This document shows, in pieces, positions 41,421-49,741 of a DNA stretch of 64,000 bases (position 1 is the stretch's first letter; every line of letters starts with the position of its first letter). The notes beneath the pieces were generated by a model. It was not told the origin of the DNA, made no database searches, and saw only the letters and a program-made list of their open reading frames with translations. Origin of the DNA: Nocardia pseudobrasiliensis NBRC 108224. Its GTDB lineage: Bacteria > Actinomycetota > Actinomycetes > Mycobacteriales > Mycobacteriaceae. Location: the NCBI RefSeq assembly GCF_001613105.1, contig NZ_BDBS01000020.1:62001-126000 (forward strand). Direction: 5' to 3'. Both the position numbers and the translations under genes were made by a program.

Positions 41421-41999
41421 ATGACCACTCAGTGGTCGGGGATGCGGTTGGCACGGGTGTTCGCGATCGTGACGATCGTGGGTGTCGGTGCCGCTGCGTT
41501 CGTCCTCAGTTTCGCCGCCCTGCGGGATTTGGCTGTGCTGGCGCATATCCCGGCGGGTTGGGCGCGGCTGTTCCCGGTGATCATCGACGGCACGATCATT
41601 CAGGCCACGGTGTCGGCGCTGGCGCTGGCCAATAGTCCGGAGCGCCGGTTCTTCACGTTCGTGTTGGCTGCGGGCGCGGTGGTTTCGATTATCGGCAACT
41701 GTGTGCATGCGGCGGTTGCCGGTCACCAATTGCCGTGGTGGGCGGCGGCTCTGGTGGCCGCGGTGGCTCCGGTCAGTCTGTTGATCGATACCCATGGTCT
41801 GGCGATCCTGCTGCGCGCCGGTAGCGAGACCGTGCCTGCAGTGGTGCCGGAGCCTGAGTTCGATCCGCCGGAAGAGGTTGCGGCCGAGCCGGTTTCGATT
41901 CCTGATCCGGTGCGTTCGGTGGCGGTGACTGCGATGCGTCGTTCGCGTCCGGTGCAGCAGGAGATGTTGCCGTTGGCGATCCCGGTCGGGGGTGTGTGA
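41421..41999 (+). CDS. DUF2637 membrane protein (Spd-like)
   Basis: A 192-residue protein with four predicted membrane helices in the first 125 residues. It carries the DUF2637 hallmark SFAALRDLAVLAHIPAGWAR then LFPVIIDGTIIQATVSALAL. The C-terminal 70 residues are cytoplasmic and acidic/Pro-rich. DUF2637 proteins are regular in actinomycete plasmids and AICEs next to Tra, where Spd proteins help spread of the plasmid through the recipient mycelium. Starts two bases after the previous stop. Confidence 0.8.
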   Translation: MTTQWSGMRLARVFAIVTIVGVGAAAFVLSFAALRDLAVLAHIPAGWARLFPVIIDGTIIQATVSALALANSPERRFFTFVLAAGAVVSIIGNCVHAAVAGHQLPWWAAALVAAVAPVSLLIDTHGLAILLRAGSETVPAVVPEPEFDPPEEVAAEPVSIPDPVRSVAVTAMRRSRPVQQEMLPLAIPVGGV

Positions 42000-42310
42000 T
42001 GCCTCCTGTCTCCGATGGTGCCCGCCATATGGCCGCGCTGGCGGTGCTGGGTTTGCTTGCTGGGGGTGGGGTGGTGTGGGTGCTGGCGTTCGGCCCGCGC
42101 CACCCGGTCCTGTCCCCGGTGCCTTCGGCTGCGGCGGTGATGGCTACCACGTCGCAATCCCCTGTTACTCAGGTTCCCGTGTCGTCGGCGGTTCCGGCGT
42201 CGGGCTGCTGGATGTTCTGTGACGAACCGCCGCTTCCTCCTGCGGACGCGAACGGGTGTCGCCTGTTCTGTGATCTGCAACGACCCTCGAACGACGGGAG
42301 TGACCGGTAG
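41999..42310 (+). CDS. small single-pass membrane protein with repeated Cys motif
   Basis: A 103-residue protein with one membrane segment (about 11-31) and a Ser/Thr/Pro-rich outer linker. Near the C-terminus a motif is repeated: GCWMFCD and GCRLFCD, 14 residues between them. Four cysteines in an extracytoplasmic tail suggest disulfide linkage. ATG at 41999 overlaps the previous stop (GTG at 41996 also possible). Unknown function; position between DUF2637 and Tra suggests a role in transfer. Confidence 0.6.
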   Translation: MPPVSDGARHMAALAVLGLLAGGGVVWVLAFGPRHPVLSPVPSAAAVMATTSQSPVTQVPVSSAVPASGCWMFCDEPPLPPADANGCRLFCDLQRPSNDGSDR

Positions 42311-43581
42311 TGGAACTGGCGACGACACTGCCGCCGTTGGCGGCGATAGCGGGTGGTGTGGGCATGGCGGCGCGGATGGCCTTCTGGTCGCGTCGCGAGC
42401 CCGCCGAACGGCAAGAGAGCGTGCAGGATTGGGTGAACGAGGCTCCGGCCGCGTTGAAGGCATCGGTGCTGGTGTTCTGCGATCCGGGCCAGTCGTGGCT
42501 GCTGTGGCGTGAGACCGGTCTCGGGTCCGCTGACAGTGGTTTCCCGACCGTGATGGATGTGGACTACACCCGTTACGGACTCGATGTGACGGTGCAGATG
42601 CGCGGCGGCCACACCCGCAACGACTGGGTCGAGCCCGAGACGTTGGATGCGATCGCTCAATACGTCGGTGTGCCCGAGGTGGCCGCGACGTTCCCGCATC
42701 CCGGATTCGTCCGCCTCCAGGTGAAGGTGTTCGACACCCTCGCTGCCTCGGCAACGGTGCCGATGGTGGTCCCCGATGATGTGGACCTGGAGGCGGTACT
42801 CACCGGCGTGTTCGAAGATGGCGAGGACTGGTGTGTTCCGGTGCAGCACCGCCATGTCCTGATCGCCGGTGGCATGAATGCCGGTAAGTCGAACATCCTG
42901 TGGTCGTTGATCAATGGGATGGGTCCGGCGATTCGGTCGGGGCGAGTGGATTTGCGGGTGATCGACCCGAAGGGCGGGCAGGAACTGTGGGCGCTGAAGC
43001 CGCTGTGTAGCCAATTCGCTTGCACGACAGCCGAAGAGATGGTCGGGCAGATCGAGGGGACCGTAAAGGACATGGAGGAGGCGACGGTCGGCTACCGCAA
43101 TATCCGCAAGCCGCAGCCGACGCCGGACAACCCGTTGGTGGTCACGATCATCGATGAGGCGGCCACCCTGTCGGCATTCTCGCATCCCAAGGTTCAGGAG
43201 CGGTTCGAACGTGCACACGGCAAGCTCCTGTCTCAAGGTCGCGCGCCGTTGTTCGCGGTGATCGAGACCGTGATCGATCCGTCGAAAGAGAATGTGCCGC
43301 AACGACAGTTGTTGCCGTACCGGATCGGTATGCGGATGGACGAGCCCACGCAGGTGGCCATGATCCACGGCCAGGGCGCACGGGAGCGGGGTTCGCGCTG
43401 CGATGAGATCCCGCACTCCACCCCGGGAGTCTGCTACGTCCAGGAGGACGGCAAACCCGGTTTCCGGCGGGCTCGCGCGTTCCATGTCACCGATGACGAC
43501 ATCGATCGCATCGTGGCCGACTACACCCCAGCGCCGCGGCCGGTGGACCTGCGCGCGTTCGAGCGGGGTGATGCCGCATGA
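42310..43581 (+). CDS. tra: FtsK/SpoIIIE-type transfer ATPase (TraSA-like)
   Basis: A 423-residue DNA translocase. The N-terminus has a short membrane segment (about 5-25); a domain at about 85-152 (YGLDVTVQMRGGHTRNDWVE and PHPGFVRLQVKVFDTLA) precedes the ATPase. Walker A is GGMNAGKSN at 187-195, DPKGGQELWALKPLC follows, and Walker B is VVTIIDEAA at 277-285. Single Tra proteins of this type move double-stranded plasmid DNA between hyphae. It starts from a GTG overlapping the previous stop and is coupled to the next ORF. It is shorter than many Tra proteins, which have longer membrane parts. Confidence 0.9.
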   Translation: MELATTLPPLAAIAGGVGMAARMAFWSRREPAERQESVQDWVNEAPAALKASVLVFCDPGQSWLLWRETGLGSADSGFPTVMDVDYTRYGLDVTVQMRGGHTRNDWVEPETLDAIAQYVGVPEVAATFPHPGFVRLQVKVFDTLAASATVPMVVPDDVDLEAVLTGVFEDGEDWCVPVQHRHVLIAGGMNAGKSNILWSLINGMGPAIRSGRVDLRVIDPKGGQELWALKPLCSQFACTTAEEMVGQIEGTVKDMEEATVGYRNIRKPQPTPDNPLVVTIIDEAATLSAFSHPKVQERFERAHGKLLSQGRAPLFAVIETVIDPSKENVPQRQLLPYRIGMRMDEPTQVAMIHGQGARERGSRCDEIPHSTPGVCYVQEDGKPGFRRARAFHVTDDDIDRIVADYTPAPRPVDLRAFERGDAA

Positions 43582-43766
43582 GCACCCGCGCGAAGAAGGA
43601 ATCGAAATCAGCACAGCCGCAGGTGAATCCGATCGTGCAGGCCGCAGCCGACCAGGTGAACAAGACCAAGCGCCGCAACAGTAACGCCCTGGCGAAAGAG
43701 CGCCTGCGTCGGTGGGAGTGCCGAGATCAACTGTCGCTGTTCGATCTTCCGGAGGTGACCGAATGA
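43578..43766 (+). CDS. small basic protein (62 aa)
   Basis: A 62-residue Lys/Arg-rich protein (MSTRAKKESKSAQPQ, NKTKRRNSNALAKERLRRWE) that ends in an acidic patch, SLFDLPEVTE. No known domain. ATG overlaps the tra stop (ATGA) and its own stop overlaps the next start. Could bind DNA or Tra. Overlap on both sides supports a real gene. Confidence 0.6.
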   Translation: MSTRAKKESKSAQPQVNPIVQAAADQVNKTKRRNSNALAKERLRRWECRDQLSLFDLPEVTE

Positions 43767-44377
43767 CCACCACCTCCGCGAAGTCGAAGATGGATATGTC
43801 CGATTGGCTGGGACTGGGTGTGCTGCAACTGTTCGGGTATGTAGCTACTGCGATCCGGTGGGCGGTGTTGTTCCCGATGATCTCGATCCCGATCGGGCTC
43901 GCGGTCACGGGATGGGTGCTGATGGATTGGGGTGTGGGTGTCGGGGCGATCGGGGTGTTCGCCGCGGGGATCATGCTCTGGCGCTGGCAGCGTCCGGAGA
44001 TGTTCGAGCGGTGGATCACCCGACGTGCCCGCGCCCGGTTCCTGACCTGGTGGCGCTACCGCAACCGCTGGGCCACACGAGTGCACGCCTGCGGGTTGAC
44101 CCTCACCTGGGGCGATTCCACGCTCGTGCCGCGCCTGGAGGCGGTCGAAATCGGTGTCGCGCTGGACCGGCTACGGGTGCGGATGCTGGAAGGTCAATGC
44201 CCGGACGACTACTACAGCCGCGCCGAACGCATCGCCCACACCTTCGGTGCCAGCGAATGCCGGACCTCGATCGTCGGCCCGGGGATCGTGGCATTGGTTC
44301 TGCGCCATGCCGATTCCCTCGCGGCACCGGTGTCCCTGCCCCGTTCCGGTGGGCACGGCAGGAAGGAGGCGGCATGA
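43763..44377 (+). CDS. Tra N-terminal-like membrane protein without ATPase domain
   Basis: A 204-residue protein with two membrane helices (about 22-74), a basic patch (WITRRARARFLTWWRYRNRW) and a domain at 133-192 (LDRLRVRMLEGQCPDDYYSR, AERIAHTFGASECR, IVALVLRHADSLAAPVSLP). This is the membrane-plus-linker portion usually found at the N-terminus of Tra/FtsK proteins of AICEs. The domain follows the same pattern as residues 89-151 of the adjacent Tra ATPase, but no Walker motifs exist here. It may be a membrane partner of Tra. The ATG at 43763 overlaps the previous stop. Confidence 0.7.
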   Translation: MTTTSAKSKMDMSDWLGLGVLQLFGYVATAIRWAVLFPMISIPIGLAVTGWVLMDWGVGVGAIGVFAAGIMLWRWQRPEMFERWITRRARARFLTWWRYRNRWATRVHACGLTLTWGDSTLVPRLEAVEIGVALDRLRVRMLEGQCPDDYYSRAERIAHTFGASECRTSIVGPGIVALVLRHADSLAAPVSLPRSGGHGRKEAA

Positions 44378-46077
44378 GCGAGGACGCCACCGTGACCGAG
44401 CTCGCGACGGCTCGTGAGACTGCCGCCGATCGGCGCGCCTACCCGGATTTCACCGATGTGGCTCACGCGCTGGCCGATGAGCTGGGGGTCTGCCGTCGAC
44501 CGTTGCCGATGCGAGTCTACGACACCGACACTCACACCTCGAAAGTTGTTGGCGCACCGTGTAAGTCGACACTCAGTAGCGCTTGTCCGGCGTGCGCGGA
44601 CCGCAATCGGCGGTTGCGGATTCAGCAGTGTCGAGAAGGCTGGCATCTGGATGTGGAGCCGGTGCGGGTCACCAACGAACCCACCGAGCTGCAGAAGGCG
44701 TTGGTGTTGGCCCGGGTGGACCTGTTCGCCGAGTTCCAGACCGCGAAGGAGGACAGTGATACCGATCTGATGGCCGGAATCCGGGAAGTGGTCACGGATC
44801 TGGATGAGGAACTGCGCTCGACCGGGTTCCGCAAACGCCTTCCGGCGCTGGATGCGCAAGCGGCCAAACCGCGGCGTGTCCGGTCGACCAAGCGTCGTCA
44901 GGATGCGCCGAACCTGCCGAAGCGTCCCCGTTCACGGCGCACGATCGGCACCGAGTACGCGGGGAAGTTCCGCCCCTCGATGATGATCACGCTGACGATG
45001 CCCAGCTACGGCCGGATCAACTCCGACGGCGCGACCGACGAGAAGGGCCATGTCTGTGGCGACGGTTCCCCGGTCGATCCGGATCACTACGACTACCGAC
45101 GCGCCGCGCGGGACACGGTGCATTTCAAGTCGCTGATCGATGTGTTCATCGAGAACCTGCGGCGGGTGGCGGGCTGGAACATCCAGTACTACGGGGTGGT
45201 CGAACCCCAGCGGCGCGGTGCCCCGCATATCCACATCCTGATCCGCGGCACGGTCCCCCGCGAGATCGTGAAACAGGTCGCCGCAGCGACGTATTACCAG
45301 GTGTGGTGGCCTCATCACGATCGCCAGGAGTACGGCGGGGACCGGATGCCGGTGTGGGACTACAAGACCGGCACCTTCGTTGATCCCGACACCCGGCATC
45401 GGCTGCACACCTTCGAGGAAGCTCTCGACATCATCGACTCGGCCGACGATGTGGAACCGGCGCATGTGGTGTGGCTGGGTTCGCAGATCGACCCGAAGGA
45501 CATCCGCGGCGTGCTCGGCAACTCCGAGGAAGCGGGCCGCCATATCGGCTACGTCACCAAGTATCTGACCAAAGCGGTTGGAGAGATCCTGGAACCGCCG
45601 AACCAACGCACCGCCGACCATTACGACCGCCTCCACGCCGAACTCCAGCGAACCCCGTGTTGCGAGGAGTGCGAGGTGTGGTTGCTGTACGGCATCGTCC
45701 CCAAGGGCGCGAACGAGAAGACAGTCCCGGGCCGATGCAAGCGAACAGCCCACCGCCGCAACCTCCTCGGTGTCCCCGGGCGGCGGGTGCTGAACTCCCG
45801 TCAATGGACCGGCAAGACCCTGCCCGACCACAAGGCCGACCGGATCGAATTCGTTCGGCAGTTGCTCGCCAAGGTCGGCATCCTCAAACCCGACACCTCA
45901 CACCTGAAGATCACACCGACCCGCCCCGGGGACAAGGACGTACCACCCCGCGACCATCTGATCATGGGCGAACTCGCGCGAAGGCGGGCATGGCAGGCCG
46001 AGTGGAAGATTGCGCAGCTGGCCGATGCGAGTCCGCCAGGGGCACAAGATAGTTCGACAATTCCGGAAGCGGCATAG
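44374..46077 (+). CDS. repSA: RepSA-type rolling-circle replication initiator
   Basis: A 567-residue initiator. Cys-rich N-terminal part (APCKSTLSSACPACADRN); a nuclease domain with FRPSMMITLTMPSYGRI, the HUH motif GAPHIHILIRG (H285, H287) and the downstream YVTKYLTKA segment (393-401) that is typical of RepSA. RepSA nicks the element origin and drives its plasmid phase. Strong GGAAGGAGG site, and ATGA overlap with the previous gene. Confidence 0.85.
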   Translation: MSEDATVTELATARETAADRRAYPDFTDVAHALADELGVCRRPLPMRVYDTDTHTSKVVGAPCKSTLSSACPACADRNRRLRIQQCREGWHLDVEPVRVTNEPTELQKALVLARVDLFAEFQTAKEDSDTDLMAGIREVVTDLDEELRSTGFRKRLPALDAQAAKPRRVRSTKRRQDAPNLPKRPRSRRTIGTEYAGKFRPSMMITLTMPSYGRINSDGATDEKGHVCGDGSPVDPDHYDYRRAARDTVHFKSLIDVFIENLRRVAGWNIQYYGVVEPQRRGAPHIHILIRGTVPREIVKQVAAATYYQVWWPHHDRQEYGGDRMPVWDYKTGTFVDPDTRHRLHTFEEALDIIDSADDVEPAHVVWLGSQIDPKDIRGVLGNSEEAGRHIGYVTKYLTKAVGEILEPPNQRTADHYDRLHAELQRTPCCEECEVWLLYGIVPKGANEKTVPGRCKRTAHRRNLLGVPGRRVLNSRQWTGKTLPDHKADRIEFVRQLLAKVGILKPDTSHLKITPTRPGDKDVPPRDHLIMGELARRRAWQAEWKIAQLADASPPGAQDSSTIPEAA

Positions 46078-46094
46078 GGAAGGAGGGCGAGTTC

Positions 46095-46268
46095 ATGTCC
46101 AGATTGTTGACCGAGCAAGAGGTTCGGAAGCTGATCCCGATCGGGCACAGCAAGTACTACGAGTTGATCGGTTCCGGTGAGTTGCGGTCGGTGAAGATTG
46201 GTCGGCGGCGGTTTGTGACCGAACAGGCCGTGGCCGACTACATCGCTGATCTCGACAAGGCGGCGTAG
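46095..46268 (+). CDS. xis: excisionase (helix-turn-helix)
   Basis: A 57-residue protein: MSRLLTEQEVRKLIPIGHSK, then YYELIGSGELRSVKIGRRRF and VTEQAVADYIADLD. It is a winged-helix AlpA/MerR-like Xis, as in pSAM2. GAAGGAGGG precedes the ATG. The integrase starts one base after its stop, the usual rep-xis-int order. Confidence 0.85.
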   Translation: MSRLLTEQEVRKLIPIGHSKYYELIGSGELRSVKIGRRRFVTEQAVADYIADLDKAA

Positions 46269-46269
46269 C

Positions 46270-47433
46270 GTGCCCAGACAACGATTGGCCCCGGGCGAGT
46301 GGGGCGAGATTACGGTTACTCAGACCGGCCCTGGCAAGTTCGTCGCGTCGGCGTACGTGCGCGATGAGGACGGGCAACGTCGGCACCCGTCTCGAAGCGG
46401 CACCAGTTCAGAGGATGCACGCCGGAATTTGCAGCGGCACTTAAAGAAACGAACGACTCCGATGGTTGGCGCGGTGGTGAGTGATCGGACGCCGCTGTCG
46501 GAGCTGTTCGAGATTTGGATTGCGACGAAGCGCAAGCTCAAACCGCAGTCGGCGGACCGGTATCGGCGAATTTGGGGGCGATACGGGGAGAGGCAGTTGG
46601 GAGCTCTGCGGGTCCGGGAGCTGCCGACGAGCCGGGCTGAGCGTCATCTGTCCGTCGTGGCCGATCAGTCCGCGGCTAGCGCGAAGACGTTGCGGGTCGT
46701 ACTGCTGGGGATGTTCGCGTTGGCGGTCCGGTATGACGTGCTGGCGGTGAATCCGGTCCGGGAGACGAGTAGGGCGTCGAGTAAGCGGTCGGGGGCTCGC
46801 GCGGTCACTCCGGAGCAGTTCGCTGTTGTCCGGCAAGCGGTTAGGGCGTATCGGGATCGAGAGCACGGTTTTGGGCCTCGCCCGGGAAGGCAGCTCCCCG
46901 AATTCATCGATGTACTGGCGTCTACGGGCTGTCGGCCGAATGAGGTTCTGTCGCTGCGATGGTCGGATGTTGATCTGCTGGCGGACCCACCTCGCATGAC
47001 GGTTGCGGGCACGATCATCGATCACGGTGCGGTGAAAGGCGAAGCGCTGCACCGACAGGACGAGCGGAAGGGCGACGCTCCCCCGCACACGGTGTTCCTG
47101 CCCAAGCTGGCGGTGGAGGCGTTGACGGTGCTGTTCGCCGAGGCGGTCAGTCCGGACGCTCCGGTGTTCACCAATCGTGATGGCGGCTGGATGAGTCTGG
47201 CCAATCTCCGTCGTTCGCTGCGCGCGGCACTCCCCGAGGAACTGCGATGGGTGACTCCGCGTAGTTTCCGGCCGACCGTGGCCACCGTGGTACGTGATGA
47301 TCTCGGTCCGGCGGAAGCGCAGGCTCAGCTGTCGCACGCGAAGTTGGCCACTACCGAGCGCCACTATCTCGAACGACGGACTGTCGGCCCGGACGCACGA
47401 GCGGCCCTGGACCGGTACGCCTCGGGAAAGTGA
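46270..47433 (+). CDS. int: tyrosine integrase
   Basis: A 387-residue phage-type integrase. The N-terminal arm-binding region is followed by a core-binding SAM-like domain (about 74-165) and a catalytic domain. Arg I lies in TGCRPNEVLSLRW (R222), the later box is TPRSFRPTVAT (R334), then LSHAKLATTERHYLERR with H356 and nucleophile Y366. In most homologues the first box-II residue is His (HxxR); here it is Arg at 331. The gene ends 94 bases before attR inside tRNA-Asn, which is its likely target. GTG start. Confidence 0.9.
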   Translation: MPRQRLAPGEWGEITVTQTGPGKFVASAYVRDEDGQRRHPSRSGTSSEDARRNLQRHLKKRTTPMVGAVVSDRTPLSELFEIWIATKRKLKPQSADRYRRIWGRYGERQLGALRVRELPTSRAERHLSVVADQSAASAKTLRVVLLGMFALAVRYDVLAVNPVRETSRASSKRSGARAVTPEQFAVVRQAVRAYRDREHGFGPRPGRQLPEFIDVLASTGCRPNEVLSLRWSDVDLLADPPRMTVAGTIIDHGAVKGEALHRQDERKGDAPPHTVFLPKLAVEALTVLFAEAVSPDAPVFTNRDGGWMSLANLRRSLRAALPEELRWVTPRSFRPTVATVVRDDLGPAEAQAQLSHAKLATTERHYLERRTVGPDARAALDRYASGK

Positions 47434-47490
47434 CAGATCGTTTGTGACAGGAAAGTATCGAGTTCCGCCGGAAATGACCGGATAGCAAAA

Positions 47491-47525
47491 ACGGCCCTCT
47501 ACCATTCGTACTGGTGGAGGGCCGT
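47491..47525 (-). terminator. element-borne terminator for tRNA-Asn
   Basis: ACGGCCCTC (47491-47499) pairs with GAGGGCCGT (47517-47525), extended inward by ACCA/TGGT. On the minus strand it is followed by TTTTT, so it terminates the tRNA-Asn transcript; it could also end int from the other side. It lies two bases outside the att core on the element side, supplying the tRNA with a new terminator after integration. Confidence 0.75.
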
Positions 47526-47526
47526 A

Positions 47527-47567
47527 TTCTGCTCCCCCATCTGGACTCGAACCAGAAACCTGCCGAT
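47527..47567. repeat. attR: 41-bp direct repeat within tRNA-Asn
   Basis: Identical to 36484-36524. It restores the 3' part of tRNA-Asn, so the tRNA gene stays complete after integration. Confidence 0.9.
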
Positions 47568-47604
47568 TAACAGTCGGCTGCTCTGCCAATTGAGCTATAG
47601 GGGA
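47532..47604 (-). tRNA. tRNA-Asn (GTT)
   Basis: 73 bases read on the minus strand. Acceptor TCCCCTA/TGGGGGA, D arm GCTC...GAGC, anticodon stem GCCGA/TCGGC with loop CTGTTAA (anticodon GTT), T arm TCTGG/CCAGA with TTCGAGT. No CCA is encoded. It is the integration target of the neighbouring element. Confidence 0.95.
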
Positions 47605-47608
47605 CTAT

Positions 47609-47638
47609 CCTCGGCTCGCCGTTCCGGGCGGGCCGAGG
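47609..47638 (-). terminator. hairpin between the CocE-like gene and tRNA-Asn
   Basis: CCTCGGC (47609-47615) pairs with GCCGAGG (47632-47638), with an inner CGCC/GGCG stem. No U-tract. It could end the CocE-like transcript or be a feature of the tRNA leader. Confidence 0.4.
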
Positions 47639-47701
47639 TGAAACTTTAGCGTATCGGGCGGCGGGGGCCCAAATCGGGGCTCTAGCTGGGGGGATGGGGG
47701 G

Positions 47702-49741
47702 TTAGGGGGTGGGGGTCAGGGGGATGGTGAGGGTGGTGGGGTGGGTGGGGTCGTGGAGGATGTCGAGGGTGGAGCCCAGGAGTTTGGGGAGGGTGGGGAG
47801 GGGGGCGAGGGTGGAGGGGAAGTTGCCGGTGGTGATGCGGATTCGGAGGCGGTGGGCGGGGGCGAGGCGGTAGTAGGTGGGGCGGAGGCGGATGTGGAGT
47901 TCGACGACCTCACCGGGGGTGATGGGGGTGGTGTCGGCGGAGGAGAGGTTGTGTTCGGGTGAGTAGACGGTGCCGTCGGGGGTGCGCCAGGTTTTGGCCT
48001 CGTCGAGGGTGCGCAGGGTGGCGAGTTGGGCGCCGCCGGTGATTTCCGCCGATGTGCCGTCGGGGGCCACGTCGTCGAGGTGGACCTGGAGGGCGGCCTC
48101 GTCGACGCTGGAGGTAATGAAGGTGTGCAGGTCGCCGGGGCCCGCCACCAGGGTTGGTTCGGCGACCGGATCGCCGGTGTAGGCGATGCCCGACTGTGGG
48201 CCGACCGACGCGCCGCCGCAGGGATCGTTGACGTTGAACAGGTTCAGCACCAACTGCAGGGCGCCCGCGGTCCACTGCTCGAAATTGTCTCGGTTGCAGA
48301 TGTTTTCGACCGGCGAGTAGGCCAGGCGGTCCGGCGCTCCCCCGGATTCCGCGCCCAGGGTGCCCGCGCCGAGGCGGAAGTTCGTCGGGCGGGCGGCGGC
48401 GAACGGGTAGGCGGTCGTATTGGCGCCCGCACCGGTCTGATCGATCACATGCAGCGTATCGGGGGTCTTATCGATCCCGTTGTCGATTCCCTTGAGCCAG
48501 TGGTCGAACCACGCGATCGCGATCGGATCGGTGTCCATGCGCGCGTACGGGCCCGCGCCCATGCCGACGTGATACCAAGGGCCCATCAGCAATTGGAAGC
48601 GCGGATCGGTGGGCGCGTCGGGATCCATCGGGCCGTACTGCGGGCGGCCCGCGGCGAGGTTCTGCAGTTGCGCGTAGTTCTGGAAAGCGCCGTCCTGGTA
48701 GAGATCCCAGATGCCGTCGACGAAGTAGGTGGGAATGTCGTTGTCCACCAGGGCATGCATATTCGGTCCGAAGTCGCGGGCCTGCCACCACGCGTCCTTG
48801 TGGCCGTAGACGCCGTTACCGTAGCCCTCGATGAGTTTGGCCAGTGGAGTATCCGGAGAGGCCAATGCGCCGCGCAGATGGTCGATCAGGGCCTGAATCG
48901 CCACCTGTGGGGTCAGCGGTAGATTCAGGATCGGACCGAGCGCGCCCATGAACTGGATCGCGGGGATGAGCGCGGTCAGCAGGATCGGGCTGAACATGCC
49001 GTCGTGGCTGACCACATGTTTGAACACATCGTTGGGGATGGTCATCATCATCATCGCCTTCAGCGGCGAATCCGGGCGGCTGTGCTCGGCGGTCAACATG
49101 CCCGACACACCGGGGAACGAATAGCCGAACATGCCGACCTTGCCATTGGATCCGGGCAGCCGCGCCGCCCAATCCACCAGCTCGTTGCCGTCCTGACCGT
49201 CCTTCGGGGAGGCCGGATCCCACTCCCCCGTCGACGAACCGGTGCCGCGCACATCGGCGATCACCTCGATGTAGCCGCGCTTGACCAGTTCGTCCTGGGT
49301 GCTCATCGCCTGGTGCGCAATGCGATTCAGATCCGCCAGATTGTCCGGCAGCTGAACGTGCAGGGCGTCCAGCGCACCCTTCACCGCGCCGAGCACCGTC
49401 GAGGTGATGATGCCGTTGAGCCCGATGTAGGTGGTGTAGTCGACGATCACCGGGAACTGTCCGGCCGCGCGCTGACCGGTCACCGGATCGGTGGGATAGC
49501 GCACGGTCGCGGTCAGCTGGGTTCCGTCCGACAGCGGAATCACCTGGCCGAGATCGACTCCGATCCCGTAGGCCGGGGGCGGCGGGGTGTAACCGGCGGG
49601 GTAGCCGATGCCCGCGGGCGCGGTCGGGGCGGGCCCGAACAGCGGCGCGGCGGTCGCGTCGGTGATCGGCACCGCGGCCGCCACCAGCACGCCCATCGCG
49701 GTCGCCGCCCCGGCGAGTGCCCATCTGCTGCCGTGAATCAC
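47702..49741 (-). CDS. secreted CocE/NonD alpha/beta hydrolase (X-Pro dipeptidyl-peptidase S15 type)
   Basis: A 679-residue exported hydrolase. Signal peptide MIHGSRWALAGAATAMGVLV with Ala-rich end (ITDATAAP). The S15 catalytic domain has DVRGTGSSTGEW, the nucleophile in GMFGYSFPGVSG, the Asp in YFVDGIWDLYQDG and the His in GPWYHVG. The C-terminal jelly-roll (LHIRLRPTYYRLAPAHRLRI) is also present. Related enzymes cleave X-Pro peptides or hydrolyse esters such as cocaine. Start at GTG 49741 with GGAGGG just upstream. The last 80 codons are Pro/Thr-rich with strong G runs on the opposite strand. Confidence 0.85.
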   Translation of the reverse strand: MIHGSRWALAGAATAMGVLVAAAVPITDATAAPLFGPAPTAPAGIGYPAGYTPPPPAYGIGVDLGQVIPLSDGTQLTATVRYPTDPVTGQRAAGQFPVIVDYTTYIGLNGIITSTVLGAVKGALDALHVQLPDNLADLNRIAHQAMSTQDELVKRGYIEVIADVRGTGSSTGEWDPASPKDGQDGNELVDWAARLPGSNGKVGMFGYSFPGVSGMLTAEHSRPDSPLKAMMMMTIPNDVFKHVVSHDGMFSPILLTALIPAIQFMGALGPILNLPLTPQVAIQALIDHLRGALASPDTPLAKLIEGYGNGVYGHKDAWWQARDFGPNMHALVDNDIPTYFVDGIWDLYQDGAFQNYAQLQNLAAGRPQYGPMDPDAPTDPRFQLLMGPWYHVGMGAGPYARMDTDPIAIAWFDHWLKGIDNGIDKTPDTLHVIDQTGAGANTTAYPFAAARPTNFRLGAGTLGAESGGAPDRLAYSPVENICNRDNFEQWTAGALQLVLNLFNVNDPCGGASVGPQSGIAYTGDPVAEPTLVAGPGDLHTFITSSVDEAALQVHLDDVAPDGTSAEITGGAQLATLRTLDEAKTWRTPDGTVYSPEHNLSSADTTPITPGEVVELHIRLRPTYYRLAPAHRLRIRITTGNFPSTLAPLPTLPKLLGSTLDILHDPTHPTTLTIPLTPTP

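Larger units (their letters stand above)
36484..47567. mobile_element. AICE (pSAM2-like integrative and conjugative element) in tRNA-Asn
   Basis: An 11.1-kb element between 41-bp att repeats. It contains tyrosine integrase and Xis next to attR, a RepSA-type initiator, an FtsK-type transfer ATPase, a DUF2637 (Spd-like) membrane protein, a Pra-like activator, and the reg-nud regulatory module known from actinomycete integrative and conjugative elements. Size and content resemble pSAM2. Genes run left to right, except nud and reg. All core functions look intact, so it may be excisable. Confidence 0.9.

Noticed and set aside
43804..44373. N-terminal extension of the Rep gene
   Set aside because: The extra residues are an out-of-frame reading of the Tra-like gene; the strong GGAAGGAGG site supports the start at 44374.
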